A DNA stretch of 64,000 nucleotides from Azospirillum humicireducens (GCF_001639105.2 NZ_CP028907.1:371118-435117), one strand, 5' to 3'. Shown: positions 18,008 through 27,779, numbered from the stretch's first letter. Program-made: numbers and translations. Notes: generated by a model from the sequence alone, not told the origin.

Positions 18008-18024
18008 TGGCAAGTATATTGCCA
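18008..18024 (+). promoter_or_regulatory. Sigma54-type -24/-12 promoter upstream of hupD
   Basis: TGGCAAGTATATTGCCA matches the sigma54 consensus TGGCACG-N4-TTGCW, with GG (18009-18010) and GC (18021-18022) separated by exactly 10 bp. The sequence is also a palindrome, so it matches on both strands. The plus direction leads into hupDFGHJ-hypA-hupR after a leader of about 165 nt. Activation by HupR, encoded in the same operon, is the expected control. Confidence 0.6.
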
Positions 18025-18199
18025 CTTTCCAGGCGCGCTGTAATGTTGATGTCCGCAATCGCTGGCATGCCGAGCGATGCATGGAGAAATATGTAGGTTG
18101 ATCAATGGGCTGGCCTTATGGCCGATCCTGGCATGAAACTTGTAAGAACAAGTCTCGGCGTCTGGACGCCGGTGCATGGGGCAATGCCGGGGCAAGGGA

Positions 18200-18850
18200 A
18201 TGGACGGAACGGGGGACGGAGGAGGCCGCGAAGCGGTGCGAATCCTGGTCTTGGGGATCGGAAACATCCTGTGGGCCGACGAAGGTTTCGGCGTCCGCAC
18301 CGTCGAGCGTCTGGCCGCCGATTGGCGGTTTCCCGACGCGGTCACGCTGATGGACGGCGGCACCCAGGGGCTGTACCTGCTGCCGCATCTGGAGACGGCC
18401 GACGCTCTGATCGTGGTCGACGCCATCGACTATGGCTTGCCTCCGGGTACCCGCCGGGTCTTCCACGGCGACGATGTGCCTGCCTTCCTGGGCGCCAAGA
18501 AGATGAGCCTGCACCAGACCGGGTTCCAGGAGGTTCTGGCGAGCGCCATGTTTCTCGGCCGCTGTCCGGAGAGGCTGATCCTGGTCGGCGTGCAGCCGGA
18601 ATGCCTGGAGGATTACGGTGGCGGCTTGACCGATACGGTGGCGGCGCAGGTTGACCCGACCATTGCCGTCATTCTGGATCTTTTGCGCGACGAGTTCGGC
18701 GTGGACGGAACGCCACGGAACGCCGCTGCCGACATCGCCGCCCCGGCCATCTCCCGCGATGCCTATGAGGGCGGTCGGCCCAGCGCCGAGGACGCCTGCC
18801 GCATCGGCGACCCCCGCGTGCTGGCGGCGCTGTCCGCTACCGCATCGTGA
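18200..18850 (+). CDS. hupD: Hydrogenase maturation endopeptidase HupD
   Basis: 216 aa from ATG 18200; an upstream in-frame ATG (18176) and a GTG at 18236 are alternatives. The protein opens RILVLGIGNILWADEGFGV, the hallmark of HyaD/HupD proteases. The Ni-probing residues of the family can be placed: Glu in ADEGFG, Asp in LMDGGTQG, His in SLHQTGFQEVL. It cleaves the C-terminal tail of HupL after nickel insertion. The sensor subunit HupV has no tail and needs no such cut. First gene behind the sigma54-type promoter at 18008. Confidence 0.94.
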   Translation: MDGTGDGGGREAVRILVLGIGNILWADEGFGVRTVERLAADWRFPDAVTLMDGGTQGLYLLPHLETADALIVVDAIDYGLPPGTRRVFHGDDVPAFLGAKKMSLHQTGFQEVLASAMFLGRCPERLILVGVQPECLEDYGGGLTDTVAAQVDPTIAVILDLLRDEFGVDGTPRNAAADIAAPAISRDAYEGGRPSAEDACRIGDPRVLAALSATAS

Positions 18851-18865
18851 GGGGGGCCGGCGAAC

Positions 18866-19177
18866 ATGTGCATCGGCATTCCCCTGCGCCTGACCGTCGT
18901 CGACGGTATCGTCGGCCGGGCGGAGGACGGATCGGCCGTCGACCTGTCGCTGGTTCCCGAGGCCGGTCCCGGCGATTGGGTGCTCGGCTTCCTGGGCGCT
19001 GCCCGCCGATTGCTGGAGCCTGAGGAGGCGTCGCAGATTCTCGATGCGCTGGCCGCGATGGCCGCGGCGCTGGACGGGGAAGCGCTGGATAGCGCCTTCG
19101 CCGACCTGACCGGCCGTGAACCCACCCTTCCCCCCCACCTGGAGGCGGCCCGCGCGGCCGGCCTGACGGAGGCCTGA
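18866..19177 (+). CDS. hupF: HypC-family hydrogenase assembly chaperone HupF
   Basis: 103 aa. It begins MCIGIPLRLTVVDG, the MCxGIP signature in which Cys2 takes part in delivering the Fe(CN)2CO unit. The predicted beta-barrel (VDLSLVPEAGPGDWVLGFLGAARRLL) follows. The C-terminal extension (about residues 72-103) is longer than in HypC and usual for HupF, which also stabilises HupL in the presence of oxygen in Rhizobium. It sits between hupD and hupG in the standard order. Confidence 0.92.
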   Translation: MCIGIPLRLTVVDGIVGRAEDGSAVDLSLVPEAGPGDWVLGFLGAARRLLEPEEASQILDALAAMAAALDGEALDSAFADLTGREPTLPPHLEAARAAGLTEA

Positions 19178-19181
19178 CGCC

Positions 19182-19610
19182 GTGACCGACCTTGCACTCC
19201 CGCTCGCGAAACCGCGCCTGCCCTTGCCGCCGCTGGTCGATCTGCTGACCGACGTTCATGGGTATCCGCGGCTCGACCATGGCGACGACCGCCCCTGGCT
19301 GGACGATCCTGCCAAGGATTGGGTGATCTTTCTTCCCGGCCATGGCAAGGGCAATGCGGAGACCGCCGATGTTGCCGTCATCCTGCCGGAGCTGGTCCGC
19401 GCTCTGCATCCGCGCCTGACCCCAGCGGTGGCGGGCGAGGCGGCGGAGCGCGCGATCCTGGCGCTGACCGGCATGATGAGCCTGCCGGCCCTGGTCTTCC
19501 TGCGCGGGGACCGGCTGTTGGGCAGCATCCCGCGGGTGCGCGACTGGGACGATTACCTGCAGCGGATCGGCGAGATCCTGGACGGCGCTTTGGAAGGCGG
19601 TGCGGCATGA
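19182..19610 (+). CDS. hupG: Hydrogenase expression/assembly protein HupG (HyaE family)
   Basis: 142 aa from GTG 19182, with GGAGG upstream. It is a thioredoxin-fold protein without the CxxC redox pair. Seen: WVIFLPGHGKGNAETADVAVILPELV and ALVFLRGDRLLGSIPRVRDWDDY, characteristic of HyaE/HupG/HoxO. The family binds the small-subunit precursor and its Tat leader during cofactor assembly. It overlaps hupH by 4 bp. Confidence 0.9.
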   Translation: MTDLALPLAKPRLPLPPLVDLLTDVHGYPRLDHGDDRPWLDDPAKDWVIFLPGHGKGNAETADVAVILPELVRALHPRLTPAVAGEAAERAILALTGMMSLPALVFLRGDRLLGSIPRVRDWDDYLQRIGEILDGALEGGAA

Positions 19611-20476
19611 GTTCCCTGTTCGGCATGACCCACCCGCCGGTTGGCTTCGGTCCCGGCAGCCAGCCCGATGCCAGCGAAGACGGGTTGGAGTATCTGCCGA
19701 TGCCGTCGGGAATGCGCGTCTATGAACCGCACCTGCCGGAGGTCGCCGATCCTGTCCAAGCCGCCGCCGCCCGTGTCGTGCTGATCCGCATCCACGACGC
19801 GCTGGCCCGCTGGTCGGCCGGCGAGGAGATCCGCGTCCCGCTCGACGATCTCGAGGCTCCTGTTCTGGCCCTGGTTGACGAGGCGCTGGGCGAGGGCGAG
19901 GTCGCGGTCAAGGTGGAACGGGCCGGCGACCGGCTGGAGATTCAGGAGGCGTCGCTGGCCGGTGTCTGGCGCGTGCGTGCCTTTGGCGACGGGGCTGCGC
20001 GAGAAGGCCTGCTGGTCGGCAGCTTCCCGAGGGTGGCGGTGAACCGCGCCTTCACACCGGTTTCGTCCGCAGCCTCGGGTTCCGCGCCTGGCGGGCTGAT
20101 GAACGGTATGCCGATCCTGACCGAGCTGCTGGACCGCAGCGCCGCATGGCGCCGGGGTGACGTGCCCCATGCGGTGAATTTCAGCCTGCTGCCCCACACG
20201 CCCGAGGACCTCGCTTTCATCGAGCAGCGGCTGGGTGTCGGTGCCACCACCATTCTATCGCGTGGGTACGGCAATTGCCGCGTCACCGCCACCGCGACGC
20301 CGAATGTCTGGTGGGTGCGCTACTACAACTCGGTCGATACGCTGATCCTCGACACGGTTGAGATCGTCGACGTGCCGGCGGTGGTCTGCGCCGCGGTGGA
20401 GGACATCGCCGACAGCGCCGAACGGCTGGCGGAGATCCTCGATGCGTTGGCGACCGACCTGGAGCGGGTGCGATGA
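19607..20476 (+). CDS. hupH: Hydrogenase expression/assembly protein HupH (HyaF family)
   Basis: 289 aa. Start ATG 19607 overlaps the hupG stop (ATGA). The C-terminal half contains VNFSLLPHTPEDLAFIEQRLGVGATTILSRGYGNCRVTAT and VWWVRYYNSVDTLILDTVEIVDVP, the strongly conserved HyaF/HupH blocks. The family is needed for FeS assembly of the small subunit of membrane-bound hydrogenases, acting with HupG. It overlaps the next gene by 4 bp. Confidence 0.92.
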   Translation: MSSLFGMTHPPVGFGPGSQPDASEDGLEYLPMPSGMRVYEPHLPEVADPVQAAAARVVLIRIHDALARWSAGEEIRVPLDDLEAPVLALVDEALGEGEVAVKVERAGDRLEIQEASLAGVWRVRAFGDGAAREGLLVGSFPRVAVNRAFTPVSSAASGSAPGGLMNGMPILTELLDRSAAWRRGDVPHAVNFSLLPHTPEDLAFIEQRLGVGATTILSRGYGNCRVTATATPNVWWVRYYNSVDTLILDTVEIVDVPAVVCAAVEDIADSAERLAEILDALATDLERVR

Positions 20477-21309
20477 GCCTGGCAGCTTCGCGCTTCGAGG
20501 GATCCTATCTCGGCGACGCGACCCGCATCGGTGCGGCGACGCGGATGGAATGCAAGATCTGCTGGCATGTCTACGACCCGGCCGAGGGATGCGAGCATTG
20601 GCAGGTGCCGCCCGGTACGGCCTTCGCCGCCCTGCCCGGCCATTGGCGCTGCCCGGTCTGCGACGGTGCCCGCGACCAGTTCATGGCGCTGGACGGCGAC
20701 GCCAACGTGGCGGAGACGGCGGCAGCGCCGCTGCCCGCCCTCCCCGCCCCGCCCGCCCAGCCGGTGGAAACCATCGCTCGGTTGGAGGCGGCCTTCCGCG
20801 AGATCCACACCGCGCAGATGCGCGGCCTGCCCATCGTCAACGATGCGCTGGCGGTGAAGGCGGTTGGCTTCCGCCGGCATGACGAGCGCTGGCTGGGCGC
20901 ATTGGTCACGCCGTGGTTCCTGAACCTCGTCCTGCTGCCGGGCGAGGGGGACGACTGGTCGGGGCTGGTGCCGGGGGCCAAGGAACTGATCGAGTTCCCG
21001 TCCGGACGGTATGAGTTCGTCCATGCCAACCGCAAGGGGGTGGGGGCATACAAGGCCTGTTCGCTCTTTTCGCCGATGTTCGAGTTCGCCTCCATGCTGC
21101 AGGCGACGGAGACGGCCTCGGCGGCGCTGGTCTCCCTCTTCGACCCCGCCATCCGAGAGGACGGCGCCCAGCAATCCGCCGAGATCCGGCGCCGGCGCGA
21201 GGTGGAACTCGCTCCGCCGCCCGATCCCGTACCGGTCCAGGCCGACCCGGTGCGCCCGTCGCGCCGGGCGCTGCTTGGCATGGGTTCGGGAGAGGCCGGC
21301 GATGCATGA
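20473..21309 (+). CDS. hupJ: Rubredoxin-HybE/HupJ fusion, hydrogenase assembly protein
   Basis: 278 aa with two modules. Residues about 25-70 are a rubredoxin (HupI-like) with MECKICWHVYDP and WRCPVCDG (C27, C30, C60, C63 as iron ligands). After a proline/alanine-rich linker (about 80-97), residues about 100-235 form the HybE/HupJ chaperone domain, with RGLPIVNDALAVKAVGFRR, VTPWFLNLVLLPG and GAYKACSLFSPMFEF. In rhizobia these are separate genes, hupI and hupJ. The rubredoxin is thought to help assemble FeS clusters under oxygen. Overlaps hypA by 8 bp. Confidence 0.9.
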   Translation: MSLAASRFEGSYLGDATRIGAATRMECKICWHVYDPAEGCEHWQVPPGTAFAALPGHWRCPVCDGARDQFMALDGDANVAETAAAPLPALPAPPAQPVETIARLEAAFREIHTAQMRGLPIVNDALAVKAVGFRRHDERWLGALVTPWFLNLVLLPGEGDDWSGLVPGAKELIEFPSGRYEFVHANRKGVGAYKACSLFSPMFEFASMLQATETASAALVSLFDPAIREDGAQQSAEIRRRREVELAPPPDPVPVQADPVRPSRRALLGMGSGEAGDA

Positions 21310-21643
21310 GATGGCGCTCTGCGAAAGCCTGCTCCAGGCGATGGAGGAGGCCGGGCGCGCCAACGGCTTCAGGCGGGTCAGCAAGGTGCGTCTGGAGATC
21401 GGGCGTTTCGCCGGGGTGGAGGTGGAGGCGCTGCGCTTCGGCTTCGATGTGGTCACACGCGGTTCCCTGGCCGAGGGGGCGGAACTGGTGGTGCTGGATG
21501 TGCCGGGCCGCGGCTGGTGCTTTGACTGCAGCGACACGGTGGATCTGGACGACCGGCTGTCGCCCTGTCCACACTGTGGCGGCAGCCGGCTGCACCCCAA
21601 CGGCGGCACCGAGATGACGATCAAGGATCTCGAGGTCGAATGA
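21302..21643 (+). CDS. hypA: Hydrogenase maturation nickel metallochaperone HypA
   Basis: 113 aa. The N-terminus MHEMALCESLL is the Ni-binding start (His2) of HypA; ATG 21302 is fixed by it. A zinc ribbon with two CxxC pairs is visible: WCFDC and CPHC. HypA delivers Ni to the large-subunit precursor together with HypB. No hypB, hypC, hypD or hypE is in this window, and hypF lies apart at 30211-32451, so the rest of the hyp set must be elsewhere. Confidence 0.93.
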   Translation: MHEMALCESLLQAMEEAGRANGFRRVSKVRLEIGRFAGVEVEALRFGFDVVTRGSLAEGAELVVLDVPGRGWCFDCSDTVDLDDRLSPCPHCGGSRLHPNGGTEMTIKDLEVE

Positions 21644-21659
21644 CGGAGGAGACTGTGCG

Positions 21660-23147
<1,488 letters not shown>

Positions 23148-23153
23148 TATCCC

Positions 23154-23176
23154 CCCTCTCCCGGGGCGGGAGAGGG
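23154..23176. repeat. CCCTCTCCC/GGGAGAGGG intergenic inverted repeat
   Basis: Ten-base arms (23154-23163 and 23167-23176) separated by three G, immediately after the hupR stop. The same CCCTCTC/GAGAGGG pattern recurs at 38228-38252 and, longer, at 63145-63179. It could slow transcription between hupR and hupE, but no T-run follows. Confidence 0.6.
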
Positions 23177-23222
23177 CATGTTCCGATCACCGAACCACGA
23201 GAACCCCGAGGAGCCGTTCGCC

Positions 23223-23771
23223 ATGTCGAAAACCACTCGTCTTGCCGCCGTCGCGGCTGCCGTCGTGCTTGCGGCCACGCCTGCCCTTGCCCATCCCGGC
23301 CATCTTGCCGGCGCCGGATTCCTCGATGGCGCCGCGCATCCGCTGGGCGGGCTCGACCATCTGATCGCCATGGTCACGGTCGGGGTCTATGGCGCCACCA
23401 TCGGCGGCCGTGCCGTTCTGGCGGTGCCGGGGGCGTTCCTGGCCGCCATGCTGGCCGGCGGGCTGTTCGCGCTGACCGGTGGCGAGCTGCCGCTGGTCGA
23501 GCCCACCATCTATGCCTCCACCGTCGTACTGGCCCTGCTGTGCGTCATGCCGATGTCGCGCAACGGGCTGATCGGTGCGGCCTTCGCCGCGGCCTTCGGC
23601 CTGTTCCACGGCTTCGCCCATGGCGCGGAAATGCCGGCAGACGCAGCGGCGCTGGGCTATGCCGCCGGCTTCCTGACCAGCACCGCGGGCTTGCATGCGG
23701 CCGGCATCGCGCTGGGTCTGGCGCTCCACCGGCTGGTCGGCCGGCCGGAAGAAGACAGCCAGGCCGCCTGA
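23223..23771 (+). CDS. hupE: HupE/UreJ-family nickel permease
   Basis: 182 aa. A cleavable signal peptide (MSKTTRLAAVAAAVVLAATPALA) is followed by the family start HPGHLAGAGFLDGAAHPLGGLDHL. The His/Asp motif HPLGGLDHLIAM and FGLFHGFAHGAE in a later helix are the metal-binding motifs of HupE, with about six membrane helices. It facilitates Ni2+ diffusion into the cell for hydrogenase synthesis. ATG 23223 is chosen because it places the signal peptide at the N-terminus. It sits between the regulator and the structural operon. Confidence 0.92.
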   Translation: MSKTTRLAAVAAAVVLAATPALAHPGHLAGAGFLDGAAHPLGGLDHLIAMVTVGVYGATIGGRAVLAVPGAFLAAMLAGGLFALTGGELPLVEPTIYASTVVLALLCVMPMSRNGLIGAAFAAAFGLFHGFAHGAEMPADAAALGYAAGFLTSTAGLHAAGIALGLALHRLVGRPEEDSQAA

Positions 23772-23796
23772 TCATCGTCGGCAACTCTCCTGCCAT

Positions 23797-23818
23797 CCCG
23801 GCCGTCGGATCGGCCGGG
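23797..23818 (+). terminator. Stem-loop after hupE
   Basis: Perfect 8-bp arms CCCGGCCG (23797-23804) and CGGCCGGG (23811-23818) with a 6-nt loop, 25 bp after the hupE stop. There is no T-run, so it is a weak or Rho-assisted terminator at best, separating hupE from the hupSLC promoter. Confidence 0.4.
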
Positions 23819-23820
23819 AA

Positions 23821-23836
23821 CTTGCCAGGGGGCAAG
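23821..23836. promoter_or_regulatory. Inverted repeat upstream of the hupS promoter (candidate activator site)
   Basis: CTTGCC-AGGG-GGCAAG, centred about 55-60 bp upstream of the -24 element of the hupS promoter. That suits an enhancer-type site. The half-site TTG/CAA resembles reported HupR sites, but the spacing (TTG-N8-CAA) differs from the TTG-N5-CAA described in Rhodobacter. Binding is inferred. Confidence 0.35.
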
Positions 23837-23881
23837 GGCAGTCCGGGCATGAAACCGTTGCTTTGCCAAATGTTCGTATTA

Positions 23882-23897
23882 CGGCACGGTTGTTGCC
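23882..23897 (+). promoter_or_regulatory. Sigma54-type -24/-12 promoter of hupSLC
   Basis: CGGCACGGTTGTTGCC matches TGGCACG-N4-TTGCW except at the first base. GG (23883-23884) and GC (23895-23896) are exactly 10 bp apart. The transcription start would fall near 23908, giving a leader of about 57 nt before the hupS ATG at 23965. This fits H2-dependent control by HupR. Confidence 0.75.
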
Positions 23898-23964
23898 TAT
23901 GCCCGACGGAGAAGCGCACCGGACCCTCGCACGCCGGTGCCGCCCGACGGGAGAAAACAAACCG

Positions 23965-25038
23965 ATGGCAACGCTGGAAACCTTCTACGAGGTGATGCGG
24001 CGGCAGGGGATCACACGCCGTTCGTTCCTGAAATACTGCTCGCTGACCGCCGCGGCCCTGGGGCTGGGGCCGGAACTGGTGCCGCAGATCGTCCATGCCA
24101 TGGAAACCAAGCCGCGCACGCCGGTGCTGTGGCTGCACGGGCTGGAATGCACCTGCTGTTCGGAATCCTTCATCCGCTCCGCGCACCCGCTGGTGAAGGA
24201 CGTGGTGCTGTCGATGATCTCGCTGGATTACGACGACACGCTGATGGCGTCGGCCGGCCATCAGGCCGAGGCGATCCTCGACGAGGTGATGGAGACGTAC
24301 AAGGGCAACTACATCCTGGCGGTGGAAGGCAATCCGCCGCTGAACCAGGATGGCATGTCCTGCATCGTCGGCGGCAAGCCCTTCACCGACCAGCTGCGCA
24401 AGGTCGCCAAGGACGCCAAGGCGATCATTTCCTGGGGCTCCTGCGCCTCCTTCGGCTGCGTCCAGGCGGCGCGCCCGAACCCGACCCGCGCCACCCCGGT
24501 GCATGAGGTCATCACCGACAAACCGATCATCAAGGTCCCCGGCTGCCCGCCGATCGCCGAGGTGATGACCGGCGTCATCACCTACATGCTGACCTTCGAG
24601 CGCATCCCGGAACTCGACCGCCAGGGCCGGCCGAAGATGTTCTACAGCCAGCGCATCCACGACAAATGCTATCGCCGGCCGCATTTCGACGCTGGCCAAT
24701 TCGTGGAGTCCTTCGACGACGAAGGCGCGCGCAAGGGCTATTGCCTCTACAAGGTCGGCTGCAAGGGTCCGACCACCTACAACGCCTGTTCCACCGTCCG
24801 CTGGAACGAGGGCACCAGCTTCCCCATCCAGTCCGGCCACGGCTGCATCGGCTGTTCGGAGGACGGGTTCTGGGACAAGGGGTCCTGGTATGCTCGCCAG
24901 TCCGACATCCTCCAGTTCGGGATCGAGGCCAACGCCGACGAGATCGGCACCACCGCCGCCATCGGCGTCGGCAGCATCATCGCCGCCCACGCGGCGGTCA
25001 GCGCCCTGAAGCGCGCACAGCACAAGGGAGACGTCTGA
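23965..25038 (+). CDS. hupS: Uptake [NiFe]-hydrogenase small subunit HupS (O2-tolerant type)
   Basis: 357 aa. The Tat leader has RRSFLKYCS (residues 18-26), so the folded dimer is exported. Cluster ligands follow: LECTCCSESF (C62, C64, C65) and WGSCASFGCVQ (C160, C165). The extra Cys64 and Cys165, where O2-sensitive enzymes have Gly, are the supernumerary pair that gives the 4Fe-3S proximal cluster of O2-tolerant hydrogenases. The C-terminal helix (IGVGSIIAAHAAVSALKR) anchors it to the membrane. ATG 23965 is preceded by GGGAG and follows the sigma54 promoter. It forms an operon with hupL and hupC. Confidence 0.96.
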   Translation: MATLETFYEVMRRQGITRRSFLKYCSLTAAALGLGPELVPQIVHAMETKPRTPVLWLHGLECTCCSESFIRSAHPLVKDVVLSMISLDYDDTLMASAGHQAEAILDEVMETYKGNYILAVEGNPPLNQDGMSCIVGGKPFTDQLRKVAKDAKAIISWGSCASFGCVQAARPNPTRATPVHEVITDKPIIKVPGCPPIAEVMTGVITYMLTFERIPELDRQGRPKMFYSQRIHDKCYRRPHFDAGQFVESFDDEGARKGYCLYKVGCKGPTTYNACSTVRWNEGTSFPIQSGHGCIGCSEDGFWDKGSWYARQSDILQFGIEANADEIGTTAAIGVGSIIAAHAAVSALKRAQHKGDV

Positions 25039-25040
25039 CC

Positions 25041-26855
25041 ATGGGCATCGTCCAGACCCCGAACGGCTTCTCGCTGGACAACGGCGGCAAGCGCATCGTT
25101 GTCGATCCGGTCACCCGCATCGAAGGCCACATGCGCTGCGAGGTGAATGTCGACAGCAACAATGTCATCCGCAACGCGGTGTCGACCGGCACCATGTGGC
25201 GTGGGCTCGAAGTCATCCTGAAGGGCCGCGACCCGCGCGACGCCTGGGCCTTCGTGGAGCGCATCTGCGGCGTCTGCACCGGCTGCCACGCGCTGACCTC
25301 GGTCCGCGCGGTGGAGGATGCGCTGCAGATCCGCATCCCCAAGAACGCCCACCTGATCCGCGAGATCATGGCGAAGACGCTGCAGGTCCATGACCACATC
25401 GTCCATTTCTATCACCTGCACGCTCTCGACTGGGTCAATCCGGTCAACGCGCTGAAGGCCGATCCGCAGGCGACCTCGGCGCTGCAGCAGGCGGTGGCGC
25501 CGCGTCATGCCAAGTCCAGCCCCGGCTATTTCCGCGACGTCCAGACCCGGTTGAAGAAGTTCGTGGAGAGCGGCCAGCTCGGCATCTTCAAGAACGGCTA
25601 TTGGGACAACCCGGCCTACAAGCTGTCGCCGGAAGCCGACCTGATGGCGGTGACCCATTACCTGGAGGCGCTCGATCTCCAGAAGGACATCGTCAAGATC
25701 CACACCATCCTCGGCGGCAAGAACCCGCATCCGAACTACATGGTCGGCGGCGTTCCCTGCGCCATCAACATGGACGGCAACGGATCGTCGGGCGCGCCGC
25801 TGAACATGGAGCGGCTGAACTTCATCCGAGCCCGCATCCAGGAGGCCACGGCCTTCGTCGAGAACGTCTATCTGCCGGACGTGCTCGCCATCGCCAGCTT
25901 CTACAAGGACTGGCTCTATGGCGGCGGCCTGTCGGCGACCAACGTCATGGACTACGGCGATTACGAAAAGGTGCCGTACGACCATGCGACCTGCCAGCTG
26001 CCGGGCGGCGTCATCCTGAACGGCAACTGGAACGAGGTCCATCCCATCGACCCGCGCGACCCTGCCCAGGTGCAGGAGTTCGTCGCCCACAGCTGGTATC
26101 ACTACGAGGACGAGAGCAAGGGCCTGCACCCGTGGGACGGCGTGACCCAGGCCAAGTTCGAATTGGGCGCCAACACCAAGGGCACCCGCACCGACATCAA
26201 GGAGCTGGACGAGGCCGCCAAATATTCCTGGATCAAGGCTCCGCGCTGGCGCGGCCATGCGGTTGAGGTCGGCCCCCTGCCCCGCTACATCCTGGCCTAT
26301 GCTCAGGGCGTCGGTTACGTGAAGGACCAGATCACCGAATCGCTGGGTGCCTTCAACAAACTGGCCGGCACGAACTTCACGCCGCAGCAGGCGTTGCCGA
26401 CCACCATCGGCCGCACGCTGGCCCGCGCGCTGGAATGCCAGTATTGCTGCACCATGATGATGGACGACTGGAACGCCCTGATCGCCAACATCAAGGCCGG
26501 CGACACCGCCACCGCCAATGTCGAGAAATGGGATCCGAAGACCTGGCCGAAGGAGGCCAAGGGCGTCGGCACCGTCGCCGCCCCGCGCGGCGGGCTCGGT
26601 CACTGGATCAAGATCAAGGACGGCAAGATCGACAACTACCAGTGCGTCGTGCCGACGACCTGGAACGGCAGCCCGCGCGATCCCAAGGGCAACATCGGTG
26701 CCTTCGAGGCCTCGCTGCTCAACACGCCGATGGCCCGCCCGGACGAGCCGGTGGAGATCCTGCGCACCCTGCACAGCTTCGATCCGTGCCTTGCCTGCTC
26801 CACCCATGTCATGGCGCCGGATGGTGCCGAACTGGCCCGCGTCACCGTGCGCTGA
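25041..26855 (+). CDS. hupL: Uptake [NiFe]-hydrogenase large subunit HupL
   Basis: 604 aa. It opens IVVDPVTRIEGHMRCEV. Ni ligands: ERICGVCTGCH (C76, C79) and DPCLACSTH near the end (C583, C586). A 15-residue tail (VMAPDGAELARVTVR) follows His589; this is the peptide that HupD removes after Ni insertion. Oxidises H2 at the Ni-Fe site in the periplasm and passes electrons to HupS. It starts 2 bp after hupS and is preceded by GGGAG. Confidence 0.97.
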   Translation: MGIVQTPNGFSLDNGGKRIVVDPVTRIEGHMRCEVNVDSNNVIRNAVSTGTMWRGLEVILKGRDPRDAWAFVERICGVCTGCHALTSVRAVEDALQIRIPKNAHLIREIMAKTLQVHDHIVHFYHLHALDWVNPVNALKADPQATSALQQAVAPRHAKSSPGYFRDVQTRLKKFVESGQLGIFKNGYWDNPAYKLSPEADLMAVTHYLEALDLQKDIVKIHTILGGKNPHPNYMVGGVPCAINMDGNGSSGAPLNMERLNFIRARIQEATAFVENVYLPDVLAIASFYKDWLYGGGLSATNVMDYGDYEKVPYDHATCQLPGGVILNGNWNEVHPIDPRDPAQVQEFVAHSWYHYEDESKGLHPWDGVTQAKFELGANTKGTRTDIKELDEAAKYSWIKAPRWRGHAVEVGPLPRYILAYAQGVGYVKDQITESLGAFNKLAGTNFTPQQALPTTIGRTLARALECQYCCTMMMDDWNALIANIKAGDTATANVEKWDPKTWPKEAKGVGTVAAPRGGLGHWIKIKDGKIDNYQCVVPTTWNGSPRDPKGNIGAFEASLLNTPMARPDEPVEILRTLHSFDPCLACSTHVMAPDGAELARVTVR

Positions 26856-26880
26856 CCGGCAACCGAGGAGGATTTAAGTC

Positions 26881-27675
26881 ATGGCTCCTCTCGACAATGC
26901 GAAGCCGGTTGCGACACCGGAGGAGGACGGATCCGCCGCTTCGGGCGGCGGCCGCTTCCTGAAGGCGATCTATGTGTATGAGGTGCCGGTGCGGGTCTGG
27001 CACTGGGTCAACGCGCTGGCGATCACACTGCTGTCGGTCACCGGCTACCTGATCGCCAACCCGCTGCCGAGCATGCCGGGCGAGGCGAGCGCCAATTTCC
27101 TGATGGGCTACATCCGCTTCGTCCATTTCGCGTCGGCCTACATCTTCGCCATCGGCTTCATCGGCCGGCTCTATTGGGCCTTCGCCGGCAACCACCATGC
27201 CCGCCAACTGTTCCGTTTTCCCTTCTGGGACCGCCACTGGTGGGGGGAGCTGTTCCTGGAGGCGCGCTGGTACCTGTTCCTTGAGCGCAAGCCGAAGCTG
27301 TATGTCGGCCACAACCCGCTGGCGCAGTTCGCCATGTTCTGGGCCATCGCCGTCGGCAGCGTCTTCATGATCGTCACCGGCTTCGCGCTCTACAGCGAAG
27401 GCGCCGGGCTGGGCAGCTGGCAGGACACGCTGTTCGGCTGGGTCATTCCGCTGTTCGGCCAGAGCATGGACGTCCACACCTGGCACCATATGGGCATGTG
27501 GGCGATCCTGCTGTTCGTGATCGTCCACATCTATGCAGCGGTGCGCGAGGACATCATGTCCCGCCAGTCGATCATCTCCACCATGATCAGCGGCGTGCGC
27601 ACCTTCAAGGACGCCGAAGCCCCGGCCGACGAGGAGCATGAGCGTCCGGCGAAGAAGGCGGCGCCTGTGGGGTGA
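26881..27675 (+). CDS. hupC: Ni/Fe-hydrogenase b-type cytochrome subunit HupC
   Basis: 264 aa. Four membrane helices with the heme-ligand histidines VRVWHWVNALAI, RFVHFASAYIF and MDVHTWHHMGMWAILLFVIVHIYAA. It anchors HupSL and passes electrons to quinone. The start has a strong GAGGAGG site. A charged C-terminal tail rich in Glu and Lys (about 245-264) is longer than strictly needed and not conserved. Last gene of hupSLC. Confidence 0.95.
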   Translation: MAPLDNAKPVATPEEDGSAASGGGRFLKAIYVYEVPVRVWHWVNALAITLLSVTGYLIANPLPSMPGEASANFLMGYIRFVHFASAYIFAIGFIGRLYWAFAGNHHARQLFRFPFWDRHWWGELFLEARWYLFLERKPKLYVGHNPLAQFAMFWAIAVGSVFMIVTGFALYSEGAGLGSWQDTLFGWVIPLFGQSMDVHTWHHMGMWAILLFVIVHIYAAVREDIMSRQSIISTMISGVRTFKDAEAPADEEHERPAKKAAPVG

Positions 27676-27680
27676 GGTTG

Positions 27681-27714
27681 GGTCTCGGCCGCTCCGGCAG
27701 GAGCGGTTGAGACC
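27681..27714 (+). terminator. Stem-loop after hupC
   Basis: Arms 27681-27695 and 27700-27714 pair at 13 of 15 positions, the others being possible G-U pairs, with a GGCA loop. No T-run follows (CCCTTG), so it is a strong RNA hairpin that may protect the hupSLC 3' end or act with Rho. Confidence 0.5.
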
Positions 27715-27722
27715 CCCTTGCG

Positions 27723-27758
27723 TCGATACCCCGGCAGCGCGTATCGATGGGGTATCGA
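27723..27758. repeat. 10-bp inverted repeat upstream of the three-domain gene
   Basis: TCGATACCCC (27723-27732) and GGGGTATCGA (27749-27758) are perfect complements separated by 16 nt, 22 bp before the ATG at 27780. It could be an operator or an RNA hairpin in the leader; no known family recognised. Confidence 0.5.
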
Positions 27759-27779
27759 TCACGCCGCCGGGGAGCGGAC

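Noticed and set aside
18129..18145. Second sigma54-like element TGGCATGAAACTTGTA before hupD
   Set aside because: The -12 element has GT in place of the essential GC; the site at 18008-18024 fits fully.
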